This document shows positions 44,483 to 53,186 of a DNA stretch of 64,000 nucleotides, one piece after another. Origin of the DNA: an uncultured SAR116 cluster alpha proteobacterium. GTDB taxonomy: Bacteria; Pseudomonadota; Alphaproteobacteria; Puniceispirillales; Marisalimonadaceae. A program made the translations under genes and the position numbers. Location of the stretch: contig CACMYY010000001.1 in assembly GCA_902618025.1 (NCBI GenBank), forward strand, positions 1 to 64,000. The letters run 5' to 3'. The notes beneath the pieces were generated by a model. It saw nothing but the letters and a program-made list of their open reading frames with translations. It was not told where the DNA came from and ran no database searches. Each line of letters opens with the position of its first letter. Within the stretch, counting starts at the first letter, position 1.

Positions 44483-44762
44483 ATCCTCTTTAATAGCTTT
44501 AGATGGACGTTTCTTTAATATAATTTTTGTATTTACTAAGTTTTTAATAATATCAAAATCCTAAAAAAAATATCTTTTGTTTTTGATTAAATAAAAGCCT
44601 GACTATAAGTAATTTAAATACCTAATAATAATAAGCCTTATTGATTAATAATTAATCATAAACTAATAAAGTTTAATTACACAGTAAATACTTTAAAAAC
44701 ATATTTATAATTTATAATTAAATAACATATGGTAAATTTAATAATAATTATAGGAGGTTAAT

Positions 44763-45764
44763 TTGTTTAAAAATTTAGTTTTAATAATAATTTCTTTTCT
44801 GTTCTCAATTACAGGTTATGCAGACACTAAAATACCATTTACATTAGATTGGAAATTTGAAGGTCCGTCAGCACCTTTTTTTAATGCAATTGATAAAGGT
44901 TATTTTAAAGAGGCAGGTCTAAATGTTGAGATTTCACCCGGCAAAGGATCATTAGATGCAATTCCAAAGGTTGCAACAGGATCATTTCCTCTCGGTTTTG
45001 CCGACATTAACTCTTTAATCAAATTTTTAGACCAAAATCCTGGTGCACCAGTTACTGCAATAATGATGATTTATGATAAACCTCCATTTGCCGTTATTGG
45101 AAGAAAATCTCTAGGTATTAAGTCACCAGCTGATTTGCCAGGTTCGGTTTTAGGTGCACCTCCACCCGATGGTGCATGGGCACAATTTCCTTCTTTTGCA
45201 AAAGCAAATGGTTTGGATATGAATAAAATTAAAGTTGAACCTGTTGGTTTCCCAACACGTGAACCAATGTTAGCTGAAGGTAAAGTTGCATCAGTAACTG
45301 GTTATTCATTTTCGTCTTTTCTTAACTTAGTTCGTCTAGGAGTTCCAGAAGATGATATAAGTACCATCTTAATGGCTGATCACGGACTCAAGCTTTACGG
45401 TAACGCAATCATTGTTAACACTGATTTTGCTTCATCTAATGCTAAAGTTGTTAAATCTTTTCTGGGTGCTGTAGGTAAGGGTTGGAAAGATGCTGTTTCA
45501 AATCCAAGTTCTGCCATTGATGCACTTGTTAAAAGAAATCCAGCTGCTGATAAAAACTTAGAAGAAAGAAGGTTTAATTTGGCTTTAACAGGTAATGTTA
45601 TGACAGATTATGTTATAAAGAATGGAATGGGTAATATTGATAAGGCACGTTTTGAAGCGGCTATCGCTCAATTAAGTGAAACTTATAAATATAAAACTAA
45701 ACCAAATGCAAAGTTATATTTTACAGATGCTTATTTACCAAAAGGTGGGTTTAAGTTGAAGTAA
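44763..45764 (+). CDS. NMT1/THI5-type ABC transporter substrate-binding protein
   Basis: A 333-residue periplasmic protein. TTG at 44763 is well placed after AGGAGG (44752-44757). The signal peptide ends ITGYA. PFTLDWKFEGPSAPFFNAID and GYFKEAGLNVEI are the opening of NMT1-like binding proteins, which take up aromatic or pyrimidine-like compounds, taurine or nitrate. It is followed by a hairpin, an ATPase and a permease of the same transporter. Confidence 0.9.
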   Translation: MFKNLVLIIISFLFSITGYADTKIPFTLDWKFEGPSAPFFNAIDKGYFKEAGLNVEISPGKGSLDAIPKVATGSFPLGFADINSLIKFLDQNPGAPVTAIMMIYDKPPFAVIGRKSLGIKSPADLPGSVLGAPPPDGAWAQFPSFAKANGLDMNKIKVEPVGFPTREPMLAEGKVASVTGYSFSSFLNLVRLGVPEDDISTILMADHGLKLYGNAIIVNTDFASSNAKVVKSFLGAVGKGWKDAVSNPSSAIDALVKRNPAADKNLEERRFNLALTGNVMTDYVIKNGMGNIDKARFEAAIAQLSETYKYKTKPNAKLYFTDAYLPKGGFKLK

Positions 45765-45780
45765 TTTTAAAACAAATATA

Positions 45781-45808
45781 AAATAGGATGAAATTTTTCA
45801 TCCTATTT
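45781..45808 (+). promoter_or_regulatory. perfect hairpin between binding-protein and ATPase genes
   Basis: AAATAGGATGAAA (45781-45793) pairs with TTTCATCCTATTT (45796-45808). There is no T run after it. It may halt 3' exonucleases and stabilise the binding-protein mRNA, much as the terminator does at 6771. Confidence 0.6.
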
Positions 45809-45820
45809 CAAGGTATATTT

Positions 45821-46624
45821 ATGTCATTAAATGTTAAAAAAGACGCCATAATAATTAAAGATGTAACGCATACCTACAAAACAGAAACTGGTTTATTACC
45901 AGTTATAAAAAATTTGAATATGAGCATACCAGAAAATGGTTTTACAGCTGTTGTTGGTCCTTCTGGATGTGGAAAATCTACCTTAACCAAATTGATTTCA
46001 GGACTTTTGCAGCCTGACGAGGGTGAGGTTTACCTTAGTGGAGAGAAAATTACTACACCTAGACCTACTGTTGGAATGGCTTTTCAAAATCCTGTTCTGT
46101 TAGAATGGCGAAGTATAATAAAAAATGTTATGTTACCACTAGAAATTGTTCCAAATAAGTTAAATTTACAACAAAAAGAACAAAGAGCAAAACAACTATT
46201 GTCTTTAGTGGGTTTAAAGGGATTTGAAGAAAAAAGACCCTCTGAACTATCAGGGGGAATGCGACAAAGAGCGTCATTATGTAGAGCTTTAGTTCATAAA
46301 CCAGAAGTTCTTATTTTAGATGAACCATTTGGGGCATTAGATGCGTTTACACGTGAAGATTTATGGCAAGTAATGCACAATTTAAGAAAAGAAGAACCAT
46401 TCACTGGAATACTTATTACACACGATTTGAGGGAGTCAATTTTCCTTGCTGATGAAGTTATAGTTCTTTCTGGGCGGCCAGCTTCAAAACAATTTTTTGT
46501 TAAAGTACCAAAATCTAAAATACCAAAACTTGAGAGCCTTTATACATCAAAATCAATTAATATGTTAAAAAGCCTTCGAAAACAAATTGAAATTGCTCAA
46601 AGTCTACAAGAGCAAAATAAATGA
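45821..46624 (+). CDS. NitT/TauT-type ABC transporter ATPase
   Basis: A 267-residue ATPase. Walker A GPSGCGKST, Q-loop FQNPVLLEW, signature LSGGMRQR, Walker B VLILDEPFGALD and the switch THD are all there. The ATG at 45821 follows AAGG; an in-frame ATG at 45788 lies inside the hairpin. It overlaps the permease gene by 4 bp (ATGA). Confidence 0.93.
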   Translation: MSLNVKKDAIIIKDVTHTYKTETGLLPVIKNLNMSIPENGFTAVVGPSGCGKSTLTKLISGLLQPDEGEVYLSGEKITTPRPTVGMAFQNPVLLEWRSIIKNVMLPLEIVPNKLNLQQKEQRAKQLLSLVGLKGFEEKRPSELSGGMRQRASLCRALVHKPEVLILDEPFGALDAFTREDLWQVMHNLRKEEPFTGILITHDLRESIFLADEVIVLSGRPASKQFFVKVPKSKIPKLESLYTSKSINMLKSLRKQIEIAQSLQEQNK

Positions 46625-47376
46625 GACATTTTTTAGTACCATTATATGCAATCATTATTTTTCTTGTTTTGTGGGAGCTTTTAGTTTGGGCAAATGATTG
46701 GCCAAACTATAAAATGGCATCTCCATCTGACATATGGCCTGCATTTTGGAAATTTAAAGTTTTATTTTTCCAATATGGTTGGGATACTCTTTGGCGAACA
46801 GTCGTAGGCTTATTTATAGCAGTATTATGTGGTGTTTTTTTAGGAATGATTATGGGTTTTTCAAAGGTTTTACGTGAAGCAATATACCCATTATTAGTAG
46901 GATTTAATGCTATTCCAAAAGCTACAGTTGTACCTATAATTGCATTAATGTTTGTAGGTCAGCACGATCTAAACACTGTTTTAATAGCTTTTATGATCTC
47001 TTTTTTTCCTATAGCCGTTTCTGTCTCTATTGGATTGTCAACTTTAGAACCTGAATATAGAGATATTTTAAGGTCTTTGGGAGCATCCAAATCGTTAATA
47101 TTTTGGAAAATTGCATTGCCAAAAACATTACCAGAATTTTTTGGAGCATTAAAGGTAGCTGTCACACTCGCATTTATTGGTACAAACTTGATGGAAATTG
47201 TATCCCCACATGGTAGAGGATTAGGTGCTTTGTTTGATAGTGGTAAGACAAATTCAGATTACCCTTTGATGTTTGCAGTACTTATAGCTTTAGCATTATT
47301 AGGTATTGGTTTATATTATGTGGTAGTTATTTTAGAAAAAATCTTTGCGGGATGGGCAGAGCGTTCCACCGATTAG
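46621..47376 (+). CDS. NitT/TauT-type ABC transporter permease
   Basis: A 251-residue inner-membrane permease with about six helices. LRSLGASKSLIFWKIALPKTLP is the EAA loop that contacts the ATPase (written in two parts: LRSLGASKSLIF and WKIALPKTLP). Last gene of the transporter. It overlaps the ATPase gene by 4 bp. Confidence 0.92.
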   Translation: MRHFLVPLYAIIIFLVLWELLVWANDWPNYKMASPSDIWPAFWKFKVLFFQYGWDTLWRTVVGLFIAVLCGVFLGMIMGFSKVLREAIYPLLVGFNAIPKATVVPIIALMFVGQHDLNTVLIAFMISFFPIAVSVSIGLSTLEPEYRDILRSLGASKSLIFWKIALPKTLPEFFGALKVAVTLAFIGTNLMEIVSPHGRGLGALFDSGKTNSDYPLMFAVLIALALLGIGLYYVVVILEKIFAGWAERSTD

Positions 47377-47422
47377 AAACTTAATACTATTCATAAAATG
47401 ATAATTAATTTAAATTCAAAAA

Positions 47423-47623
47423 ATGCTTATAAAAAAAGAATTATTAATTAAAAATATTAGAGGGGATTTTGGTAAAGGTATAATTATCGCTACATCAAGT
47501 ATATTTTATGCAATTTTCAGAATATTTAATATATTAGATAATCCTATGCTTTTTCTTGATATTTTTATGATTGGAATTTTTATTTATTCAATTTATCTAA
47601 TCTCATTTAAATATGTAAAATAG
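47423..47623 (+). CDS. small membrane protein
   Basis: 66 residues, with a basic start (MLIKKELLIKNIRGDFG) and one or two membrane helices (IIIATSSIFYAIFRIF and IFMIGIFIYSIYLI). It is not recognised. It follows the permease gene by about 46 bp and converges on the cyclase gene. Confidence 0.5.
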   Translation: MLIKKELLIKNIRGDFGKGIIIATSSIFYAIFRIFNILDNPMLFLDIFMIGIFIYSIYLISFKYVK

Positions 47624-47643
47624 TAATTTTGAAATGATTATTT

Positions 47644-48972
47644 CTATTCACTCCCAATCCAAATATATCCGTCTTTATCCATTATTGGTAGTAAATGCAA
47701 TGGTATTTCTTTTATGGCTTTTGTCAGTTCTACAGCTTCTTCAGGTGCCCAGTCTGGACTAGTTATTACCCATTTTTTTACTGCGCCAGTTCTTAAACAA
47801 AATTTACTGTCATGGAATGGACACAAGAACTCGTTTTCTGTTGTAATCTGACCCATCTCAAGTGGTAAGTTCATGTGTGGACAAAGATTAGAAAAAGCTG
47901 AGAGGTTATCATTATTTCTAACGATTAATATTTCTTCGTCATTATGATTAATTTTCTTTTTATCTCCGTTATTTAAATCTTTAGATAACATAATTTTGTT
48001 CCAAAACATTCCGGACTCAAAAATTTTATCATCTTTCGATTCTAACAATTTTCCTTTCAATTTAGAAATTTCGTATAATGTCGACCTTTGAGATGAACCT
48101 TTTAATTTTACCCTAACAAAATCTTCAACTTCCGCTCTGTCCTCGATTTCTTTAAACGCTTCTTCTGAAATCAATAATCTTGTTTCAGCTTCTTTGTTAG
48201 CGGTTTCTACTCTACTAGCGATGTTGACTGATTGACCAATGATACTTAGACGTTGATTTCCAGCATTCCCAAGCATACCCACTATTGCTTCTCCATAGTG
48301 AACACCTACCCTTACATCAAAATTAATATTATAATTATCCAAAAAAACTTTTTTCTTTTTATCTACATCTTCTAAAATTTCTAATGCAGCTTGAATACAT
48401 CGATAAACAGAGTCTATTTTGTCATCTATACCGAAAGCAGCAAGAAATGCATCACCAATGAAATTATTGATATCACCGCCATTTTTTTTAACGATCGTTC
48501 CCATATCGTCAAAATATCTATTCAGGATGTACATAACATCATAAGAGGGTAATTGTTCACTTAATGGGGTAAATGAAACAATATCTACAAACATGAGAGC
48601 AAGATTTTTTGTACTCCCAATTGAACCAACTGAATTTTTGGTCATTTGATTAGCCAAAATCAAATCTTTTTGATCAAGTAATAATCTTTTAAGCTTTATA
48701 TTTCCTTTAGTTTTCGTTTGGCAAGCCAACCTTATATTAGATGGTAATTCTAGCTTTTCAGATAATTTTTGTTCAGATTTACTCTTTTGAGACAGATTGT
48801 CTTCACCTTCAAGAATTTCAACTCTGCATGTAGAACACATTCCTAGTCCACCACACGCATGTAGGTGTTGTATATCATTTCTTAAAGATGCAGTTAATAT
48901 AGTTTCATCTTTTGAAATTGATATCTCTGCATTGTCTGGTACCAATTCGATTTTAAATATGTTATCATTCAT
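47644..48972 (-). CDS. ferredoxin-adenylate cyclase-Rieske fusion
   Basis: A 442-residue soluble protein in three parts. Residues 1-95 form a plant-type [2Fe-2S] ferredoxin with Cys40, Cys46, Cys49 and Cys84. Residues 120-305 form a class III nucleotide cyclase with metal aspartates Asp130 (FVDIVSFT) and Asp174 (FIGDAFLAAFG). Residues 325-440 form a Rieske domain with Cys364-x-His366 and Cys384-x2-His387. All eight cluster ligands are present. Ferredoxin-cyclase proteins are known in alphaproteobacteria; the extra Rieske domain is unusual. cAMP production controlled by redox state or by cluster integrity is the obvious idea. Confidence 0.9.
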   Translation of the reverse strand: MNDNIFKIELVPDNAEISISKDETILTASLRNDIQHLHACGGLGMCSTCRVEILEGEDNLSQKSKSEQKLSEKLELPSNIRLACQTKTKGNIKLKRLLLDQKDLILANQMTKNSVGSIGSTKNLALMFVDIVSFTPLSEQLPSYDVMYILNRYFDDMGTIVKKNGGDINNFIGDAFLAAFGIDDKIDSVYRCIQAALEILEDVDKKKKVFLDNYNINFDVRVGVHYGEAIVGMLGNAGNQRLSIIGQSVNIASRVETANKEAETRLLISEEAFKEIEDRAEVEDFVRVKLKGSSQRSTLYEISKLKGKLLESKDDKIFESGMFWNKIMLSKDLNNGDKKKINHNDEEILIVRNNDNLSAFSNLCPHMNLPLEMGQITTENEFLCPFHDSKFCLRTGAVKKWVITSPDWAPEEAVELTKAIKEIPLHLLPIMDKDGYIWIGSE

Positions 48973-48984
48973 ATTTAAATCATA

Positions 48985-49287
48985 ATGATAATAAAAAATG
49001 TATCAACTAATGAAAAAAAAACTTCCAAACTTTACACTTTTTTGATTAACTATAATTCAATTAATTTTAATATTCTTTTGGAATTTATTTTGAAATTTAA
49101 AAGTCTTCAAGAAATACAGCAAAACCCTGTATGGATCAAATTACAGTCTAAAGGTACTAACAAGAAACAACTTAACGAACAATTTTTGTCTCTTACTCAA
49201 GACGAAAAGGTAATTGCAATTGACTTGTTTGAATCTTTGAAAATTGTTATGGAAAATTTATTAAAAAAAAATAACACTCAGCATTGA
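48985..49287 (+). CDS. small orphan protein
   Basis: A 100-residue frame that starts only 12 bp from the divergent cyclase start, so the true start could be further in. The end (SLTQDEKVIAIDLFESLKIV) is helical and charged. Not recognised. No promoter room on the 5' side unless it overlaps the cyclase gene. Confidence 0.45.
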   Translation: MIIKNVSTNEKKTSKLYTFLINYNSINFNILLEFILKFKSLQEIQQNPVWIKLQSKGTNKKQLNEQFLSLTQDEKVIAIDLFESLKIVMENLLKKNNTQH

Positions 49288-49368
49288 TAATTTGAATTTT
49301 GAACATGTTTTTTCAATTATTTTCTGATAATATTTTTAAAAAATTCGAAAAAATATTGTAAATTTAAA

Positions 49369-49755
49369 ATGTTAAAAAAAATAATTCTAATAATTTTGTT
49401 TAGTTTATATAACTTCAAAATATATGCATTCGAACCTTATTCAGGTATTTCATGCCATAGTGCTAAAATAAAGGACAAAGAAGAATATTTTTTTAAACAT
49501 GATGAAAATCATATTTATGCAACTGCTTACAAAAGGATTAATGGACAATTCATAAAGGTGGGAAATGTTGTTGGACAAAAAGTTTCATCTTTCTTACTGT
49601 TTGAAGATATGACAATCGATAAAAATTTAAATTTTGCGTGGCATCTGGATATGGTTACAAAAAATTTAAAACCATTTATACTAACTTTGGTCGATAAAAA
49701 TAAGTTTGAAATGCCAGAAAAATATGATTGCATAAGTAAAAATTTTTGGTTTTAG
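49369..49755 (+). CDS. exported orphan protein
   Basis: A 128-residue exported protein with a signal peptide (IILIILFSLYNFKIYA). The mature part is beta-rich with cysteines in GISCHSAK and KYDCISK. Similar in type to 32335-32781. Unknown function. It is followed within 20 bp by a cupin gene. Confidence 0.6.
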   Translation: MLKKIILIILFSLYNFKIYAFEPYSGISCHSAKIKDKEEYFFKHDENHIYATAYKRINGQFIKVGNVVGQKVSSFLLFEDMTIDKNLNFAWHLDMVTKNLKPFILTLVDKNKFEMPEKYDCISKNFWF

Positions 49756-49772
49756 TTAGCGAGCATTCAGAT

Positions 49773-50048
49773 ATGGCTAAGTCTCAAATAATGATAGATA
49801 ATGAAAAGACAAGAGTAACACGTTGGTCATTTGAGCCAGGTGAAGAGACTGGAAAACATGTCCACGAATATGATTATGTTGTAGTACCAATGATGGATGG
49901 TAGTCTCAAAATTGTAAATCATGATGGCGAAGTATCTTATTCAAATCTTTTTAAGGGAGTAAGTTACTTCAGAAAGAAAGGTGTTAATCATAACGTCATA
50001 AATCATAATGACTTTTCATATTCATTTGTTGAAATTGAATTCAAATAG
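49773..50048 (+). CDS. small cupin protein
   Basis: A 91-residue single-domain cupin. TRWSFEPGEETGKHVHEYDY is cupin motif 1, with both histidines (H-V-H) and the acidic partner, and VNHNVINHNDFSYSFVEI motif 2. The ATG at 49773 is preferred; a TTG at 49746 would run into the preceding gene. Ligand or reaction unknown. Confidence 0.78.
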   Translation: MAKSQIMIDNEKTRVTRWSFEPGEETGKHVHEYDYVVVPMMDGSLKIVNHDGEVSYSNLFKGVSYFRKKGVNHNVINHNDFSYSFVEIEFK

Positions 50049-50070
50049 GAAAAAATATTAAGGTAAGAAA

Positions 50071-50400
50071 ATGAGTGATTCTAAGCTTATAAGTTATATT
50101 ACTTCAGACTTTCAAACAAAGAGTGATATGAAAGTTGGTGAGATGGAATGGGAAAAAATCATGAATAAAAATTTTGAAAAATTCAAAAAAGCAGGCGCAC
50201 TTAGGCAAACGGTTTCTCAAATATGGAATAAAGAAGGTACACTAAGGTTAGGTCATTTGTGGGAATATAAAGATGAAAACGCTTTTGTAGAGTGTCAAAA
50301 AATTTTTAAAGAAGCAGAGTTAGAATTCAAAAATAAAACAGGTATTGTATGGAAGGTCTTTTCTAATAGGGGTGTCGTTTTATATGACGTAAATTATTAA
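50071..50400 (+). CDS. alpha/beta-barrel protein, QIWN family member 4
   Basis: A 109-residue protein with VSQIWNKEGTLRLGHLWEYK, AFVECQ and NRGVVLYDV. It is the closest relative of the copy at 33184. AGGTAAGAAA precedes the ATG. This copy sits outside the caspase island, so it may be the ancestral member. Followed by a TPR gene that overlaps its stop. Confidence 0.75.
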   Translation: MSDSKLISYITSDFQTKSDMKVGEMEWEKIMNKNFEKFKKAGALRQTVSQIWNKEGTLRLGHLWEYKDENAFVECQKIFKEAELEFKNKTGIVWKVFSNRGVVLYDVNY

Positions 50401-50984
50401 TGATTTATAATTCAGTAAAAAACACATTTTATAAATTATTTACATTAAATAAAATTTTTATAATTTTAATAGTTATCTTTGTTAATTTTTCACATAATTC
50501 TCATTCTTCTGAATTAGACAACCTTTTCTTGAAATTAAAACAATCAACTAATCCCACTTTAGCAATGGACTATGAGGCTAAAATATGGAAGTTATGGCTT
50601 AATAATGGATCGACTAAAAGTAGTAATAGTCAAATGCAGAAGGGTTTAGAATTATTACAAAATGGTAAATTAGACAGAGCGCTTTTACTTTTTAAAAAAT
50701 TATCGAAAAAAGAACCTGTGTGGGCAGAGCCTATTAATAAGATTGCAACCATTAAGTTTTTGCAAGGTGATTATATAGGTTCAATAAATGACATCAAATT
50801 AACTTTAAAATTAGAGCCAAGGCATTTTGGGGCTATTTCAGGACTTGTTCAAATTAATATTATATTTAAGGAATACAAGCAGGCGCTAAATAATCTAAAT
50901 TATGTTCTTAAAATACACCCATTTATAGGTATAAAAAAATTAAGACCATATATTCAAAATTTATTAAAAAAATCGTCTGTATGA
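50400..50984 (+). CDS. exported TPR protein
   Basis: A 194-residue protein with an N-terminal signal/anchor helix (IFIILIVIFVNFSH) and three TPR-like repeats. KIWKLWLNNGS, NKIATIKFLQGDY and LKLEPRHFGAISGL are typical of a conserved alphaproteobacterial periplasmic TPR family. Role unknown. Its start overlaps the stop of the preceding gene. Confidence 0.8.
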   Translation: MIYNSVKNTFYKLFTLNKIFIILIVIFVNFSHNSHSSELDNLFLKLKQSTNPTLAMDYEAKIWKLWLNNGSTKSSNSQMQKGLELLQNGKLDRALLLFKKLSKKEPVWAEPINKIATIKFLQGDYIGSINDIKLTLKLEPRHFGAISGLVQINIIFKEYKQALNNLNYVLKIHPFIGIKKLRPYIQNLLKKSSV

Positions 50985-51111
50985 ATTAGCTTTTTAGAAA
51001 ACACAAATTTGTTCTTACTGATTTAGACCTTCAATAGAGAAATTGGTAGAAGATAAGATTGTTTTATTTTTTTAATTTTATTTATTTTAAGAATTATATT
51101 ATGTTTTAAAG

Positions 51112-51546
51112 ATGGGAAATAATTATTTACCAATTATCGAAAAATGGGTTCGTAAGTTTATTGATACTATGAATGTTGATGTGTTAGACGGATACGCCAA
51201 ACCTGGTGAAGATTTTGGAGAAGTACCAAAAGGAATAAAAATAATCTTCGATGGATATGGTTACAATGAAAGTACTGATCAAGAAGATGACAATAGCATG
51301 ATTACATTTGCTATTTTTGTGCATAAGAACTCTTTAACTGAAAATTTTCCAGAGCATGACTCAAATTTTGACATGATATTGCATAGACCATCAGAGGAAT
51401 GTTATATCTCTGCTTGGTATAATGTAAAAGAAAACTATATTGAAGTTTTACCATTTGAAGATATGGAAAGAACTGAGTTAGATCCCAATTTTGTAATTGA
51501 TTTAATCTTTAAAATTGATAGCAGAAAACCATATATTCCTGCTTAA
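51112..51546 (+). CDS. orphan protein
   Basis: A 144-residue soluble acidic protein with IEKWVRKFIDTMNVDVLDGY at the start and IIFDGYGYNES later. Not recognised; no signal peptide. It is monocistronic with gene-free sequence (51547-51720) after it. Confidence 0.6.
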   Translation: MGNNYLPIIEKWVRKFIDTMNVDVLDGYAKPGEDFGEVPKGIKIIFDGYGYNESTDQEDDNSMITFAIFVHKNSLTENFPEHDSNFDMILHRPSEECYISAWYNVKENYIEVLPFEDMERTELDPNFVIDLIFKIDSRKPYIPA

Positions 51547-51720
51547 TTATATTTTAGTTATAAAATTTGTCAAAGGTCCATTATAGATAATAATTATTAT
51601 TTTTATCATAAATTTTCAAGATAATACTGTTGCAAATTTGAAGTGTTCATTTAATTATGAAAAAATAATGTAATTTAAAATTAAAAAAATCAATATTATT
51701 ATATTCACCTTTTTATATAT

Positions 51721-53142
51721 TTATTTTGAGTTTATTAGTTTGTGTTCTAAATGTGAATAAATGTAATAATAAATATCTTTCATTGATAATAAATGCATTT
51801 CTGGAACTTCGTTTATAATATCAAAATTTGCTTTTATCGATTTTGTCAGAGATAAGAATTGAGTGAAATTTTCACATAAGTTCAATAGGTAAGTTTCAGG
51901 TTTAATGATTTTGAAATCATACTTTATTTTACTTTGCGATAACTCACTAATTAAAGCGCATACAAGTAAATTGCATTTTAAAATATAATCTTTTGGTAAT
52001 TCCGGAAAATAATCATTTTCTGAATCCGATGAAAAGCTCAACTTTTCGTTAACATTTTCGTTATAGTAACTACTAATAAAATCTTTTTTTTGTAATTTAT
52101 CCATTTGGATTGCTTTATTGAGTTTCATTTTTAAATCATCATTAATTAAAAATTTGTGATATGAATATTTTTCAAAGTTTTCTTTGCTTACATCAATGAC
52201 TTCAGATGTGACAACGCAAAAGTTAAAATTAATATAATTAAAAGGAAAACTTCTTAAAAAATTCATAATTGAGTCAACGTTGATTAATTTGATTTTTTGT
52301 ATCCATTCATTTATTTGTGATCTGGTAAATGAGTCTAATGTATCATCTTCGGGTATACCTATTAATGCATATATATATACACATATATCAAGTTCAGTTA
52401 ATGATCTAGTATTGGGTAATCTTTTTTCAATTTCTGGTGCTTCACAAATAAAGCTCTTAAATGTTAGTTTATTAAATCGTTTATATGTAATATCTGATAG
52501 TGTTTCATCAGATTCTAATTTTTTTAGTTCAGCATTTAATAGTAAATCCAGATATTTTGTTATGCCCTCGTTCCATTCAACCGGTTGAGATTGAAATTTT
52601 TGATAATCTTTCATAAATTTTATTTTTATTTTTTTTTCCCATAAATCTTTTTCATTTGTATCTAATAAACCTAATTCATTCTTGGAAAGCATTGTTACAT
52701 ACCGGTTACCAAATGTTTCTGACCAATTATCTTTTTTTTGAGCTTCATTTAACCCATTATCAAGGTATTTGAAAAGTTCGTCTTTCGAAAATTTTGTAAC
52801 TTGATTTTTTTTTAGGCTATAAAAATAGCTTTTACTATCTAGGTATTCATAGCTAAAAAGAATAATTCCTTCACTTTCTGAATAAAATAATTGTACTTCA
52901 ATACTAGTTAAGTCTTCATCTAAGAATGAAGAACTCAAAAATTTTTTTAAATTTTTATAACTTTGCCCTGTTCCATTTTGATCAACATTTTTATACATTT
53001 CTGTAATTTTCATTGGGCATTCAAAACAGTGTAAAAACAGATTATTTATCTTGTTTTCATTTTCTTTAATCCATGACTTAAAGTATTCAATTATCATACT
53101 GTACTCATTGACTATCACGATGTTAAAATTTAACATACACAT
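51721..53142 (-). CDS. orphan protein divergent from the STAND-sigma gene
   Basis: A 473-residue soluble protein, mostly helical, with no motif I recognise. It has no signal peptide, P-loop or zinc ligands in a clear set; cysteines occur in HCFECPMK. A later ATG at 53097 (SMIIEYF) could be the real start. The 44-bp gap to the divergent 1373-residue gene must hold both promoters, a layout typical of a gene pair with linked function. Confidence 0.65.
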   Translation of the reverse strand: MCMLNFNIVIVNEYSMIIEYFKSWIKENENKINNLFLHCFECPMKITEMYKNVDQNGTGQSYKNLKKFLSSSFLDEDLTSIEVQLFYSESEGIILFSYEYLDSKSYFYSLKKNQVTKFSKDELFKYLDNGLNEAQKKDNWSETFGNRYVTMLSKNELGLLDTNEKDLWEKKIKIKFMKDYQKFQSQPVEWNEGITKYLDLLLNAELKKLESDETLSDITYKRFNKLTFKSFICEAPEIEKRLPNTRSLTELDICVYIYALIGIPEDDTLDSFTRSQINEWIQKIKLINVDSIMNFLRSFPFNYINFNFCVVTSEVIDVSKENFEKYSYHKFLINDDLKMKLNKAIQMDKLQKKDFISSYYNENVNEKLSFSSDSENDYFPELPKDYILKCNLLVCALISELSQSKIKYDFKIIKPETYLLNLCENFTQFLSLTKSIKANFDIINEVPEMHLLSMKDIYYYIYSHLEHKLINSK

Positions 53143-53186
53143 TAATTATAAATAAAAAAAAAACAAATATTTCATAGAGAATATAA

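Noticed and set aside
45788-45820. Earlier ATG for the NitT/TauT ATPase
   Set aside because: It lies inside the perfect hairpin 45781-45808 and adds residues foreign to the family; ATG 45821 with AAGG fits.
47423-47623. Small protein as a further subunit of the ABC transporter
   Set aside because: It has no similarity to transporter parts that I can see and sits 46 bp after the permease; only a membrane-protein call is justified.
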